Source: Bog-756 sp963777665 (lineage in GTDB: Bacteria; Actinomycetota; Acidimicrobiia; Acidimicrobiales; RAAP-2). Taken from it: 64,000 nucleotides of DNA. Shown here piece by piece: positions 8,250 through 16,205 of this stretch (its first letter is position 1; every line of letters begins with the position of its first letter). The stretch spans positions 21,170 to 85,169 of the forward strand of contig CAVZRJ010000018.1 in the NCBI GenBank assembly GCA_963777665.1. The letters run 5' to 3'. The position numbers were made by a program, and so were the translations under genes. Under the pieces are notes generated by a model. It searched no databases. It was not told the DNA's origin and saw only the letters and a list, made by a program, of their open reading frames with translations.

Positions 8250-9301
8250 AGAGCTGCTCGTACTCGACGCGGAGCGGCAAACCGTCGGGCACCGCCTGGC
8301 AGGTGAGGATCCACCCCTCGTCCAGCTCCTCCTGGGTCAGGGCGTTGTTGACGCGCATGGTGACCGATCCTTCGCAGAGGAGGGCCATGCAGGTCGCACA
8401 ACTTCCTGCTTCGCAGGAGTACGGGGCCGGGAGGTTCGCCCGTCTGGCGGTCTCGAGCACGGTGTCACCGGGGTGGTAGGCGACCTCGTGCCGCTTCCCG
8501 CGCAGCTCGAGGACGATCGTCGTGGGGTCCTCCGTACCGGGGGAGCCGACGGGTGACGCGGGCCCGCGGTCGTCCGGGGCGGTGAACCGCTCGATGAGGA
8601 TGGCGTCGGGCTCGACGCCGAGCCGGACGAGGGACTCCTCGACCAGCTCCATGAACGGACCCGGTCCACAAAGATAGAAGTCCGCGGTGAGGTCGCCGTC
8701 GACGAAGTCCCGGATGGCGGCGGCGGCCGGGAGCCCGCTGACCGAGTCGAGGTGCCGGTCCACCGAGAAGCGATCGGGGAACCGGGACTCGAGGGTCCGG
8801 AGCGCGCCGTCGAAGATGATCGAGTCCGCGTCGCGGTTGGCGTAGAGGAGCCGGACCGACCGCTCGGACGAGGTCGAGCGCGCTCTTGGCGATCGAGATC
8901 AGGGGTGTGATGCCGCTCCCGCCGCAGAACCCGATGATCGGGCCCGTGCCGGCCCGGATGAGGAACGCACCGGACGGCCTGGTCACTTCCACCACGTCAC
9001 CGTCCGAGACCTGGTCGAGCAACCAGTTGGAGACCGCACCACCCGGGACCCGCTTGACCGTGACCGCCAGATCGTCGTCGGTCTCCGGCGCGCTCGACAT
9101 CGAGTAGCACCGGAACTGCTCGTCCGGGCCGATCCGCACGCGGAATGTGCAGAACTGGCCCGGCTGGTATCGGAACGCCTCGACGAGGTCGTCGGGCACC
9201 TCGAGTACCAGCGACCGGGTGTCGGCAGTCTCCTGCACGACCCGCTTGACCCGGAGCCGGTGGTAGCCGTGGCGTTGCACCACGTCGTCGTGGTCGATCA
9301 C
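8248..9301 (-). CDS. KshB/PaaE-like oxygenase reductase (FAD/NAD plus plant-type 2Fe-2S), frameshifted near 8870
   Basis: Electron-transfer partner of an oxygenase. The first part (9301 to about 8875) carries the FAD-binding barrel with FRCYSMSSAP and the NAD-binding GFCGGSGITP. The second part (about 8865 to 8248) starts around LLYANRD and contains the nucleotide motif YLCGPGP. It ends in a C-terminal 2Fe-2S domain with CEAGSCATC and a fourth Cys about 29 residues later (ILTC). The two halves are in different frames. Removing one base near 8870 gives a continuous protein of about 350 aa, the length of KshB and PaaE-type reductases. The gene is 1,054 nt, a multiple of three plus one, which agrees. 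The start is a GTG at 9301 without a clear ribosome binding site. The likely partner is the Rieske oxygenase at 12142. Confidence 0.8.
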
Positions 9302-9368
9302 AGCGACCCGGCCGGGACCGCCATCCTTGCCGGACCTCCCCTCACCGACGCCAATCTAGCAGCAAGGT

Positions 9369-9383
9369 GAGAACCCGATTCTC
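9369..9383. promoter_or_regulatory. Perfect GAGAA-N5-TTCTC palindrome, candidate operator
   Basis: GAGAA at 9369-9373 and TTCTC at 9379-9383 form a perfect 5-bp inverted repeat with a 5-bp spacer. It lies between the divergent reductase (start 9301) and amidohydrolase (start 9553) genes. It is the best-matching member of a set of five elements in the window. Confidence 0.45.
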
Positions 9384-9552
9384 CCGCTGTCGGGGGTGGA
9401 GACCAGGGAGGACGGCGGCGTGCGTCGTCGCCCGTGACGGGCTCCGACGGCCCTTCCGACTCACGGCTCCTTGCTACGGTAACTGTGGTCGCACGCACCG
9501 GAAACCTATTTGCCACCTGTGGACATCGTGGCCACCACCTGGAGGAGCTGAC

Positions 9553-10812
9553 ATGGCACGTCCGACCACGCCCCGGCCCCCGGTCCACCTGCTCAGTGCC
9601 CGGATGCTCGACGGGGCCGGGAGCCGGTTGCTCGAACCCGGCGGACTGCTCGTCGAGGGTGAGTGCATCACCGCGGTCTCGCCCTCGTCGGTCCCCTCCG
9701 ACGCCACGACGATCGACCTCGGGGACGTCACCATGCTCCCGGGGCTGATGGACATGGAGGTCAACCTCGTCATGGGGGGCCCCGACCATGCCAGCCCACT
9801 CGTCCCCGTCCAGGAGGATCCGGCCCTCAAGACCCTGCGCGGGGTGGTCAACGCCCGCCGGACCCTGCGGGCCGGTTTCACCACCGTGCGCAACCTCGGG
9901 CTCTTCGTGCAGACCGGCGGACTGCTCCTCGACGTCGCCCTGATGAAGGCCATCGACCGGGGATGGTGCGAGGGTCCGCGCATCGTCCCGGCCGGTCACG
10001 CCATCAGCCCGACCGGAGGGCACCTCGACCCCACCGTGTTCCAGGCCCTCGCACCCCACGTGCTGCCCCTGACGGTGGAGGAGGGGATCGCCAACGGTGT
10101 GGCCGAGGTGCGCAAGGCCGTCCGGTACCAGATCAAACACGGCGCCCAGGTCGTCAAGGTCAGCGCCTCGGGGGGGGTCATGTCGCACACCGGCCCCGCC
10201 GGTGCCCGCCAGTACTCGACCGACGAGCTCGAGGCCATCGTCGACGAGGCGCACCGCGCCGGTCTGCGGGTGGCCGCCCACTGCCACGGGGACGAGGCCA
10301 TCCGGGTCGCCATCGAGTGCGGCATCGACTGCATCGAGCACGGATCGCTCATGAGCGAGGAGACCCTGGACCTCATGCTCGAGCGCGAGACGTTCCTCGT
10401 GGCGACCACGTATCTGGCGGACGGCATGGACGTGTCCCACGCCGCTCCCGAGCTGCAGGCCAAGGCGGCCGAGGTGTTCCCGCGTGCGAGGCAGACCATC
10501 AGCAGGGCCATCGAGCGGGGCGCACGGATCGCCTGCGGCAGCGACGCCCCCGCCATTCCGCACGGCCGCAACGCCAAGGAGCTGGTCGCCCTCGTCGACC
10601 GGGGGATGACCCCGGCGCAGGCGATCGGGGCCGCCACCACGGTGGCCGCCGATCTCATCGGTGTCGACGACAGGGGTCGCCTGGAGGAGGGTCTGCTCGC
10701 GGACATCATCGCCGTCCCGGGCGATCCACTCAGCGACATCACCATGACCGAGTCGGTCTGCTTCGTCATGAAGGGTGGCCAGATCTCCCGACACCAGGAC
10801 GTCACCTCCTGA
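9553..10812 (+). CDS. Amidohydrolase-superfamily protein (imidazolonepropionase/prolidase-like) with altered HxH motif
   Basis: A 419-residue cytoplasmic metallo-hydrolase of the subgroup that includes imidazolonepropionase-like and Xaa-Pro dipeptidase-like amidohydrolases. A small beta domain leads into MLPGLMDMEVNL at residues 61-72. In typical members the strand ends in a metal-binding His-x-His; here the two positions read Glu69 and Asn71. The other expected ligands are present: Lys202 (VVKVSASGG), His243/His245 (AHCHG), His263 (IEHGS) and Asp331 (GSDAP). The ATG at 9553 follows GGAGGAG with good spacing. It diverges from the reductase gene and converges with the F420-type gene at 10836. 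The altered ligands suggest a mononuclear or otherwise changed metal site. Substrate unknown. Confidence 0.85.
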   Translation: MARPTTPRPPVHLLSARMLDGAGSRLLEPGGLLVEGECITAVSPSSVPSDATTIDLGDVTMLPGLMDMEVNLVMGGPDHASPLVPVQEDPALKTLRGVVNARRTLRAGFTTVRNLGLFVQTGGLLLDVALMKAIDRGWCEGPRIVPAGHAISPTGGHLDPTVFQALAPHVLPLTVEEGIANGVAEVRKAVRYQIKHGAQVVKVSASGGVMSHTGPAGARQYSTDELEAIVDEAHRAGLRVAAHCHGDEAIRVAIECGIDCIEHGSLMSEETLDLMLERETFLVATTYLADGMDVSHAAPELQAKAAEVFPRARQTISRAIERGARIACGSDAPAIPHGRNAKELVALVDRGMTPAQAIGAATTVAADLIGVDDRGRLEEGLLADIIAVPGDPLSDITMTESVCFVMKGGQISRHQDVTS

Positions 10813-10839
10813 CGGCCTGATGGCCCCCGGGCCGTTCAG
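10809..10839. terminator. Candidate bidirectional terminator hairpin
   Basis: CTGACGGCC (10809-10817) and GGGCCGTTCAG (10829-10839) can pair as a stem with one bulged base. The element overlaps the stop codons of the two convergent genes ending at 10812 and 10836. There is no T-run, so this is a structural guess only. Confidence 0.3.
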
Positions 10840-11789
10840 ATCGATCCGGCCAGCGACGCAACGTACTCCCGGGTCCGTCGCGCCGAGGCGAGCTTCTCCT
10901 CGCGGGTGCCGCCGATCGGCACGATCCGCAGGGACAGGTCGGTCGCGCCCGCGTCGCCGAACCCCTGGAGCCGCTTGCGGATCGACGCCTCGCCCCCGGT
11001 GGCGAGGATGTCCCCGACCGTGCGTGCGTCCCCGTGGTCGAGCAGCTTCTGGTAGTTGGGTGACACCTCGGACTCGGACAGCACCCGGTTGGCGCGGCTC
11101 ACCGCCACCTCCACCTCGTCGTCCCGGCACAGGCAGACCGGCACGCCGGCGACGATGCGGGGCGGCGGGCGGCCGGCCCCCGCCGCGGCTGCGTTGATGG
11201 TCGGAGCGACGTGCGTTTCGATCGCCCGCTCGTCGGCCAACCAGAGGATGGTGCCGTCCGCACGCTCCCCGGCGATCCGCAGCATCACGGGACCCAGGGC
11301 GGCGATCATCACCGAGGTCGGCGTGATGTCGGTGATGTCGATCGGATTGTGGACCCGGAACAGCTCGTTCTCGACGTCGACCATCCCGGGCCCGGCCAGT
11401 GCCCCGTCGAGCACGTCCAGGTAGGCGCGCATGGTGGCGGCCGGGTGCTCGTAGGGGAGCCCGAGCATCTCGTCGATGACCCAGTGGTGCGAGACGCCGA
11501 GGCCCAGGGTCAGCCGACCCCGACAGACGGCCTGGGTCGAGAGGACCTGCTGGGCGAGCGCGATCGGGTGACGCGGTTGGATCGGGACCACCGCGGTCCC
11601 GATCTCGATGCGGGTGGTCCGGGTACCGATGAGCGTTGCGGCCGTCAACGCATCGAAGTCGTCGGGGATCTGCGGTACCCAGAGCGACGCGAGTCCCACC
11701 TCCTCGGCCCACTGGGCGTCGGCCAGCATCCGCTCCACCTTGGTGGCATAGCGACCCCGTTCGGGGCCGACCATCACGCCGATCCGCAC
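10836..11789 (-). CDS. LLM-class F420-dependent oxidoreductase
   Basis: A 317-residue luciferase-like TIM-barrel enzyme of the F420-dependent class. It starts VRIGVMVGPE and has the family segments VGLASLWVPQ, GTAVVPIQPRHP and LGLGVSHHWV. The last has the GxGxS/H pattern that precedes the substrate pocket. It probably uses coenzyme F420H2 to reduce, or F420 to oxidise, a catabolic intermediate. The GTG at 11789 is chosen because AAGGG precedes it and because the 18 upstream codons overlap the stop of the 109-aa gene. It is the last gene of a tight three-gene set with the Rieske oxygenase (12142) and the 109-aa protein (11800), 10 bp downstream of the latter. Confidence 0.88.
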   Translation of the reverse strand: MRIGVMVGPERGRYATKVERMLADAQWAEEVGLASLWVPQIPDDFDALTAATLIGTRTTRIEIGTAVVPIQPRHPIALAQQVLSTQAVCRGRLTLGLGVSHHWVIDEMLGLPYEHPAATMRAYLDVLDGALAGPGMVDVENELFRVHNPIDITDITPTSVMIAALGPVMLRIAGERADGTILWLADERAIETHVAPTINAAAAGAGRPPPRIVAGVPVCLCRDDEVEVAVSRANRVLSESEVSPNYQKLLDHGDARTVGDILATGGEASIRKRLQGFGDAGATDLSLRIVPIGGTREEKLASARRTREYVASLAGSI

Positions 11790-11799
11790 GCCCGACCCT

Positions 11800-12129
11800 T
11801 CAGACGGCGGGCTCGACGACGAGGTCGATGCTGGCCGCACCACTGTCCGGCACCCGGGCCTGGCGCCACACTTCGACCGGGAAGGACACGTTCACCAGCG
11901 AGTAGGTGAGCCACAGGAGCCTTGTGGCATCGTCAGCAAGCGAGTCAAGGCTCGTCGAGTCGAGGTAGGCCAACATCCCCTCGAGCCGGGGGAAGGCTGC
12001 GTCGTAGAAGGTCTGCATGTCCTCCATCGAGCTCGCCAGCCGCTTGGCATAGCGCTCGGCCTCGGTCGGGAGGCACCAGGCGGAAAAGGGCTCGAGGTCG
12101 CCGAACTCGGGAGGCAGTGTGGTGCTCAT
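11800..12129 (-). CDS. Conserved small protein next to a Rieske oxygenase, function unknown
   Basis: A 109-residue acidic protein that I do not recognise. There is no signal peptide, membrane segment or Cys/His metal motif. The middle (residues about 20-85) looks helical with regular Leu/Ala/Tyr spacing (YAKRLASSMEDMQTFYDAAF). The last 30 residues look like beta strands (FPVEVWRQARV, IDLVVEP). It lies 12 bp downstream of the Rieske oxygenase gene and 10 bp upstream of the F420 enzyme, so it is surely co-transcribed with both. Position and size suggest an accessory or substrate-channelling partner of the oxygenase. This is inference from context only. It is too short to be a standard SnoaL-like beta subunit (about 160 aa). 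Confidence 0.75.
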   Translation of the reverse strand: MSTTLPPEFGDLEPFSAWCLPTEAERYAKRLASSMEDMQTFYDAAFPRLEGMLAYLDSTSLDSLADDATRLLWLTYSLVNVSFPVEVWRQARVPDSGAASIDLVVEPAV

Positions 12130-12141
12130 CGGTCTCCTCGC

Positions 12142-13434
12142 TCAGGACGCGGCCGGAGCGTCGGCCCCGTGCGCGGACTTGGTGTGATCGGCGACGTACC
12201 CGCGTGCCGTCTTGTGCAGGTGACGGAGCAGGATCTCCTGGTCGTTGAGGGGGAACTCGGTCACCGCTCGCGACTCGATCATCGACTGGGTGGCCTCGAG
12301 GGTGTTGCCGTCCTGCAGCGCGTACTCCTTGAACGTGACCGCCGCGAGCTCCTGTCGGAGACGCTCGGTGGCGTTCTTCGGCGGGACGAAATAGAGCGCG
12401 CCCTCGAAGATGTGCGAGTTGTAGGAGGTCGGCCAGTAGTGATAGGTCAGGTACCAACCCGGGGCCCAGATCAGCAGCATGAAATTGGGGAAGAAGACGA
12501 ACGAGTCGATGCCCCAGGTCGGGCTTCTCGACGGATTGAGCCCCGTGGGAAGGGGATCCAGGCCCTCGATGTCGGGACGGTCCCAGGGTCCGAAGAGCCC
12601 GCTGCGCAGCACGCGCTCGATCGGCTTGACCATCATCGGGTCCTTCGGGGGAGCCATGCCACCCCACGAGGACACCATCCCGTGCGGTCCGTCGAGCCCG
12701 TAGGACAGGCCTTCGAACCCGTGGGCGTGCACCTTGGCCGACTCCTCACTGATCGCCTGCTTCGCGTGCAGCACCGGTGCGTGGTAGAACTCCGCGAACG
12801 CGTCGATGAAGAGCTTCCAGTTGCTGCCGACCTCCGCGCGGTACTTGTACACCTGGGTCATCTCGTCGAACGGGTAGCCCTCGATCCCAGCAGCGAGGCC
12901 CCCGAGGTACTCCTTGACCGACGTCGTGTTGTCAGGATCCAGGTTCACGAAGATGAACCCCTCCCAGACCTCGGTCTGGACGGGGACCAGCCCGAAGTCC
13001 GCCTTGTCGAGGTCGAAGAACTCGGACTCCTGCTGGACGAAGGACAACGAGCCGTCCAGGTCGTACCGCCACCCGTGGTACTTGCAGGTGAACTGTCGAC
13101 AGGTCCCGCTCGTCTCCTCTCGGGGGTAGTCGTTCCAGACCAGCTTGTTGCCCCGGTGGCGGCAGATGTTGTGGAACCCGCGGACGCCGCCCTCCTTGTC
13201 GCGGACGATCACCACCGAGGTCCCGGCAGCCTGGAGCTCCTTGGTGAAGTAGCGGCCGGTACGCGGGACCTGCTCCACGCGGCCAACGTTGAGCCAGGTC
13301 CTGGCGAAGATGGCGGCGCGTTCGAGCTCGTAGAATTCAGGCGAGATGGAGTCCTCGTAGTTGACCGGGCTCGTGCCCAGTTCGGGGTAGTGCTGGGTCC
13401 AGCTTCCTTCCGGAGGCTTCGGGAAGTGCGCCAT
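12142..13434 (-). CDS. Rieske non-heme iron ring-hydroxylating oxygenase, alpha subunit
   Basis: A 430-residue oxygenase. Residues about 40-150 form the Rieske domain with CRHRGN and CKYHGW, the Cys-His pairs that hold the 2Fe-2S cluster. The C-terminal catalytic domain shows NWKLFIDAFAEFYHAPVLH-type spacing; the iron ligands are the two His of EFYHAPVLH, with a later Asp. It hydroxylates a ring or activated carbon using O2 and electrons from a reductase, probably the KshB/PaaE-like protein at 8248. The start at 13434 is preceded by AAGGA. The frame is open to 13575 but the extra codons cover the promoter. No beta subunit follows; a 109-aa protein takes that place. A GAGAA-N5-TTATC palindrome lies 58 bp upstream. 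Substrate unknown. Confidence 0.92.
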   Translation of the reverse strand: MAHFPKPPEGSWTQHYPELGTSPVNYEDSISPEFYELERAAIFARTWLNVGRVEQVPRTGRYFTKELQAAGTSVVIVRDKEGGVRGFHNICRHRGNKLVWNDYPREETSGTCRQFTCKYHGWRYDLDGSLSFVQQESEFFDLDKADFGLVPVQTEVWEGFIFVNLDPDNTTSVKEYLGGLAAGIEGYPFDEMTQVYKYRAEVGSNWKLFIDAFAEFYHAPVLHAKQAISEESAKVHAHGFEGLSYGLDGPHGMVSSWGGMAPPKDPMMVKPIERVLRSGLFGPWDRPDIEGLDPLPTGLNPSRSPTWGIDSFVFFPNFMLLIWAPGWYLTYHYWPTSYNSHIFEGALYFVPPKNATERLRQELAAVTFKEYALQDGNTLEATQSMIESRAVTEFPLNDQEILLRHLHKTARGYVADHTKSAHGADAPAAS

Positions 13435-13491
13435 CTGAACATTCCTTCTCTCGGGGGCCGCCAGGGTACGATAGCATCGATCTCTCAAAAA

Positions 13492-13506
13492 GAGAAGACC
13501 GTTATC
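13492..13506. promoter_or_regulatory. GAGAA-N5-TTATC palindrome, candidate operator
   Basis: Its arms match those of the element at 7375. It lies 58 bp upstream of the Rieske oxygenase start. A second small palindrome, TCTCT-CAAAA-AGAGA at 13481-13495, overlaps it, so the site may be compound. Confidence 0.4.
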
Positions 13507-14092
13507 ACTGAAGGTCGTCGTCGAGCGGGACGTCGAAGGTGCGGAACACCATGGCCAGGGTGTCGTAGGCCCCAACCGTGAACACGAGGTCCATGAGCTG
13601 CTCTACCTCGAGCTCGGCGGCGAGGGTCTCCCATGTCCCGGCAGCCACTCTGGCGTCCCGGAGCAACTCGTCGACCGCGCTCACCATGGCCCGGTCGAAT
13701 CCGGACCAGCCTGCCGCGTCCGGGCCTTCGGCGATCCGGTCGACCTCCTCCGGCGTGATGCCCGCGTCGGAGGCCAGCACGACGTGCTGCCTCCATTCGT
13801 AGGCGGCATCCCGGACGGCTGCCACCCGCAGGACCAGGAGCTCGCGCTGGCGAGGCGAGAGGGTCGACGCGAAGAGGATGTGGCCGTTGAAGGTATGGAA
13901 GGCCCGGGCGAGCTCTGGATGGTGGGCCAGCGTGCCGAGCGCGTTGAGGGCCTTCGGGCGCCCAGGTTCGCGTGAGGGGAATGGATGGCGGGGGTTCGGC
14001 GGTCTGAGCGCCGCGAGCGCCTCGTCCATCCCCTCCGGCCATGCCGAGGGTGCCAGCGGGACGAGGCGCGGCGCATCACCGGGGTCGGTCAC
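13505..14092 (-). CDS. Carboxymuconolactone-decarboxylase/AhpD-like family protein
   Basis: A 195-residue all-helical protein of the CMD/AhpD-like superfamily. The core spans residues about 55-125: LARAFHTFNGHIL, then LSPRQRELLVLRVAAVRDAAYEW followed by RQH. The redox CxxC of AhpD peroxidases is absent and the His after YEW is kept. This points to the CMD-like rather than the peroxidase branch. Possible roles are decarboxylation, isomerisation or lactone handling of a ring-derived acid. The start is a GTG at 14092 with AGAGG directly before it; later starts cannot be excluded. It precedes the Rieske oxygenase by 70 bp on the same strand. That gap holds a candidate operator, so the Rieske genes may also have their own promoter. 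Confidence 0.8.
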   Translation of the reverse strand: MTDPGDAPRLVPLAPSAWPEGMDEALAALRPPNPRHPFPSREPGRPKALNALGTLAHHPELARAFHTFNGHILFASTLSPRQRELLVLRVAAVRDAAYEWRQHVVLASDAGITPEEVDRIAEGPDAAGWSGFDRAMVSAVDELLRDARVAAGTWETLAAELEVEQLMDLVFTVGAYDTLAMVFRTFDVPLDDDLQ

Positions 14093-14248
14093 CCTCTTGC
14101 CTCGTGGTCCGCCGACGTGCGGCGCTCGATGATCAGTGTGCTCATCTGCTCTCCGTTCTCTGCTCGAACTAGAACCGTCATCAGACCCCCGACGTGACCT
14201 GGCTGCCCTGCTACAGGGTTCGCATCGTTCGGCAGGCTACTTCTCCGG

Positions 14249-14500
14249 AGAGTGGAACATCGATCCTCGAAGGCTCAGCAGTACACCGACGAGACAGCCA
14301 ACATCCAGTCGAATGTTCCGAATGCGTCGGTGCCGGTTGCTGCGCACTACAAGAAGACAATTCACCCGTTCAGTGGATCGACTGACGCCGGTGCCAATGC
14401 CGCCGTGACCTTCTCCTAAGAGCGGGCAACGATTGGGTCCACCGTGATGGTGACAGTCAATGGTGGAGCGGCATCCTGTTCGACGAGTGTCATGTTCCAG
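14249..14500 (+). pseudogene. Remnant of a secreted Ig-like/beta-sandwich protein gene
   Basis: In the frame that passes through 14282, the translation reads as a plausible protein tail: AQQYTDETANIQSN, then VPVAAHYKKTIHPFSG, then STDAGANAAVTFS. A TAA stop at 14417-14419 interrupts it. The same frame then continues as ERATIGSTVMVTV and ends near CSTSVMFQ. The pattern of aromatic/basic strand, SGxTD turn, AxVTF strand, ATxGxxVxVTV strand and CSTS end is what I remember from secreted repeat proteins of actinobacteria. No start codon or upstream domain is found, so this is the 3' end of a lost gene with an in-frame nonsense mutation. The assignment rests on pattern memory, not on a search. Confidence 0.4.
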
Positions 14501-14807
14501 CGACACCTGCTGCGGCGAGCTGACGGGAGGCGGCCGGGCGGACGAGCGATTTCGCTGACTGCTATCCAGACCAGTCCGGTGAGCAGCGCACCCGGTGCGT
14601 AGCACCGCCGGGTCGATCAAGCGGAGGACCACATGGAAGTCTGTTCGCAAGATCCAGTAGGTAAGGCACCGTATTCGAATCTCAACGACTGGGCCAGGAC
14701 GTGCAGTGCCGAAGGGATCTCTCAAATAGGGACCATGCCCCTGAACGGCACCACCATGGGGCTACCCCGACCGACCATTCGCCAGATGCCTTCTGACGCG
14801 GATTGGG

Positions 14808-14850
14808 TACTACTCCTTGCGTTACTACTCAAGACGTACTATCATGTAGT
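14808..14850 (+). promoter_or_regulatory. PadR promoter region with TACTA direct repeats and a small palindrome
   Basis: TACTACTC occurs at 14808-14815 and again at 14823-14830, and TACTAT follows at 14837-14842. The last also reads as a -10 box 9 nt before the PadR ATG. ACTA (14838-14841) and TAGT (14847-14850) form a palindrome around CATG. The regular spacing of about 15 bp suggests same-face binding of a regulator, probably PadR itself. Confidence 0.4.
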
Positions 14851-14851
14851 C

Positions 14852-15190
14852 ATGCCGAGACCGGGACGACCAAAGGGTCTGCGCAGAGTCAACGATCCGC
14901 CGCTCCTGATCCTGACGAGCCTCGCCCATGGGCCGAAGCACGGCTACGCGTTGGCCCAGGACATCGGCGAGTTCGCCGGCGTCCAGCTCAGCCCCGGCGC
15001 CCTGTACGGCGCGATCGCTCGGTTGGAGGAGCGTGGTCTGATCGAAGCGCTGCCCGAAGTCGAACGGCGGCGCCCGTACCGGCTGACCGCCGCCGGTTCG
15101 GCCGAACTTGCCGAGGCGGTGCGTGACATGCGCCGGGTCGTCGATGTCGGCACCCACCGACTCGGTCTGTTGCAGGGCAAGCTGGCGTGA
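14852..15190 (+). CDS. PadR-family transcriptional regulator
   Basis: A 112-residue single-domain regulator. The winged helix spans about residues 10-100, with LLILTSLAHGPKHGYAL, the recognition region SPGALYGAIARLEERGLI and the wing VERRRPYRLTAAG. There is no long C-terminal helical extension, as in short PadR proteins that control transporter or membrane-protein operons. The ATG at 14852 is chosen because a promoter-like TACTAT lies 9 nt upstream; the open frame back to 14633 covers that promoter and has no family similarity. Its TGA overlaps the GTG of the membrane-protein gene (GTGA), so both are coupled with the following truncated ABC ATPase. It probably represses its own operon. Confidence 0.9.
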   Translation: MPRPGRPKGLRRVNDPPLLILTSLAHGPKHGYALAQDIGEFAGVQLSPGALYGAIARLEERGLIEALPEVERRRPYRLTAAGSAELAEAVRDMRRVVDVGTHRLGLLQGKLA

Positions 15191-16140
15191 CGAACGCGAG
15201 CCCACGTCCCGGCCGCAGCGTGAACTGGTATCCGCCGACCTGGCGAGAGCGGTATCGCGCCGACTTCGAGCAGTTCCTCGAGGATCGCTACGGGGACGGT
15301 CCGCTCCCACTGTCAGCTCGCCTCTCGATGGTGCGCTCGGGAATGGTGGAGCGTCTCCGATCCGGAGGGATCGTCGGATCCTCGGTCGATCCGGACACCC
15401 AGGTTCGGGGCGCGTCACTCCTCGTGCTGTGTGCGTGGGGCGTGTTCATCGTGGCGGGGTCGGCCTTCGCCAAGTACACGGAGCACTGGCCGCTCGCCAC
15501 ACCCCAAGTGGACCACTGGCTGCCAGCAACAGCGATGGCCGCCGTCCGGGCGGCCGCTGCCGCCGGTGTGCTAGTCGTCATCATGGCTGGACTCGCCTGT
15601 CTTCCGGCGTTCGTCGAGTTCATCCGATCGGAGGGATGGCGCGCACTGTGGCCGCTGGCACGGCCGATGCTCCTGTCCGGGACCGCGGCGGGCGCGGCAT
15701 CTGCCGGGATCGTTGCGTGGAACAATCACCTCGGTCCCAGCACCACCACGCCGTTGGGTCTGCGCATTGCCGGCGTGCTCGCGGGGCTGGTGGTGATCGG
15801 TGCACTTGCCGTGAGCTGCGGCACGCTGACCGCCATCGTCTACCGGCTCCGCTTCTCGCCCCAAGTCACCCGGATCCTGGGCGTCCTTGCCGTGGCGATG
15901 ACGATGGCACTCGTGGTGATCTTCGCCGGGGCCCTCACGTGGTGGATCTCCACCGCGCTCCATGCCCCGTGGTTCTTCGGGAGTCTCATCCCGCGGTCCC
16001 CCACCTCACCGGCCCCACTGGCCATGATCGTGCTGGGCCTCATGATGCTGTCGGGCCTGGTCCTGGCTGGGATCGGTGCCATCCGCATCGGCACCTTGCG
16101 GCGCCACGTCGATGAGATGACGTCGCCGACCGCGTCCTGA
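15187..16140 (+). CDS. Polytopic membrane protein coupled to PadR
   Basis: A 317-residue integral membrane protein. Residues 1-75 are cytoplasmic and hydrophilic, with WYPPTWRERYRADFEQFLEDRYGD. This motif is common at the start of PadR-linked membrane proteins in actinobacteria. After that come about six hydrophobic segments (around residues 80-100, 120-145, 160-180, 195-225, 235-260 and 275-300). A GTG start overlaps the PadR stop. The ATPase gene begins 65 bp later, so the original unit was probably regulator, permease-like protein and ATPase, perhaps for export or antibiotic/bacteriocin resistance. The ATPase is broken, so the system may be inactive. The family has no assigned function that I recognise. 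Confidence 0.75.
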   Translation: MTNASPRPGRSVNWYPPTWRERYRADFEQFLEDRYGDGPLPLSARLSMVRSGMVERLRSGGIVGSSVDPDTQVRGASLLVLCAWGVFIVAGSAFAKYTEHWPLATPQVDHWLPATAMAAVRAAAAAGVLVVIMAGLACLPAFVEFIRSEGWRALWPLARPMLLSGTAAGAASAGIVAWNNHLGPSTTTPLGLRIAGVLAGLVVIGALAVSCGTLTAIVYRLRFSPQVTRILGVLAVAMTMALVVIFAGALTWWISTALHAPWFFGSLIPRSPTSPAPLAMIVLGLMMLSGLVLAGIGAIRIGTLRRHVDEMTSPTAS

Positions 16141-16205
16141 CCACCAAGATCCACTCGCCGTGGAGCAGGCTCGCCGGTGTCGCCAATCCAGATGAAGGAG
16201 AGCAC

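Larger units (their letters stand above)
14093..14851. other. Long non-coding stretch containing a decayed gene remnant
   Basis: No intact gene is supported in these 759 bases. Short open frames on both strands lack ribosome binding sites and recognisable domains. The only recognisable content is the secreted-protein remnant at about 14249-14500 and the repeat/promoter region just before PadR. Confidence 0.6.

Noticed and set aside
9298..11712. Minus-strand open frame of about 800 codons
   Set aside because: It lies antisense to the amidohydrolase at 9553 and in a wrong frame of the F420 gene. No motif is found.
14136..14725. Several short open frames on both strands in the gap before PadR
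   Set aside because: None has a ribosome binding site or a plausible protein sequence except the remnant frame with an internal stop, which is listed as a pseudogene.
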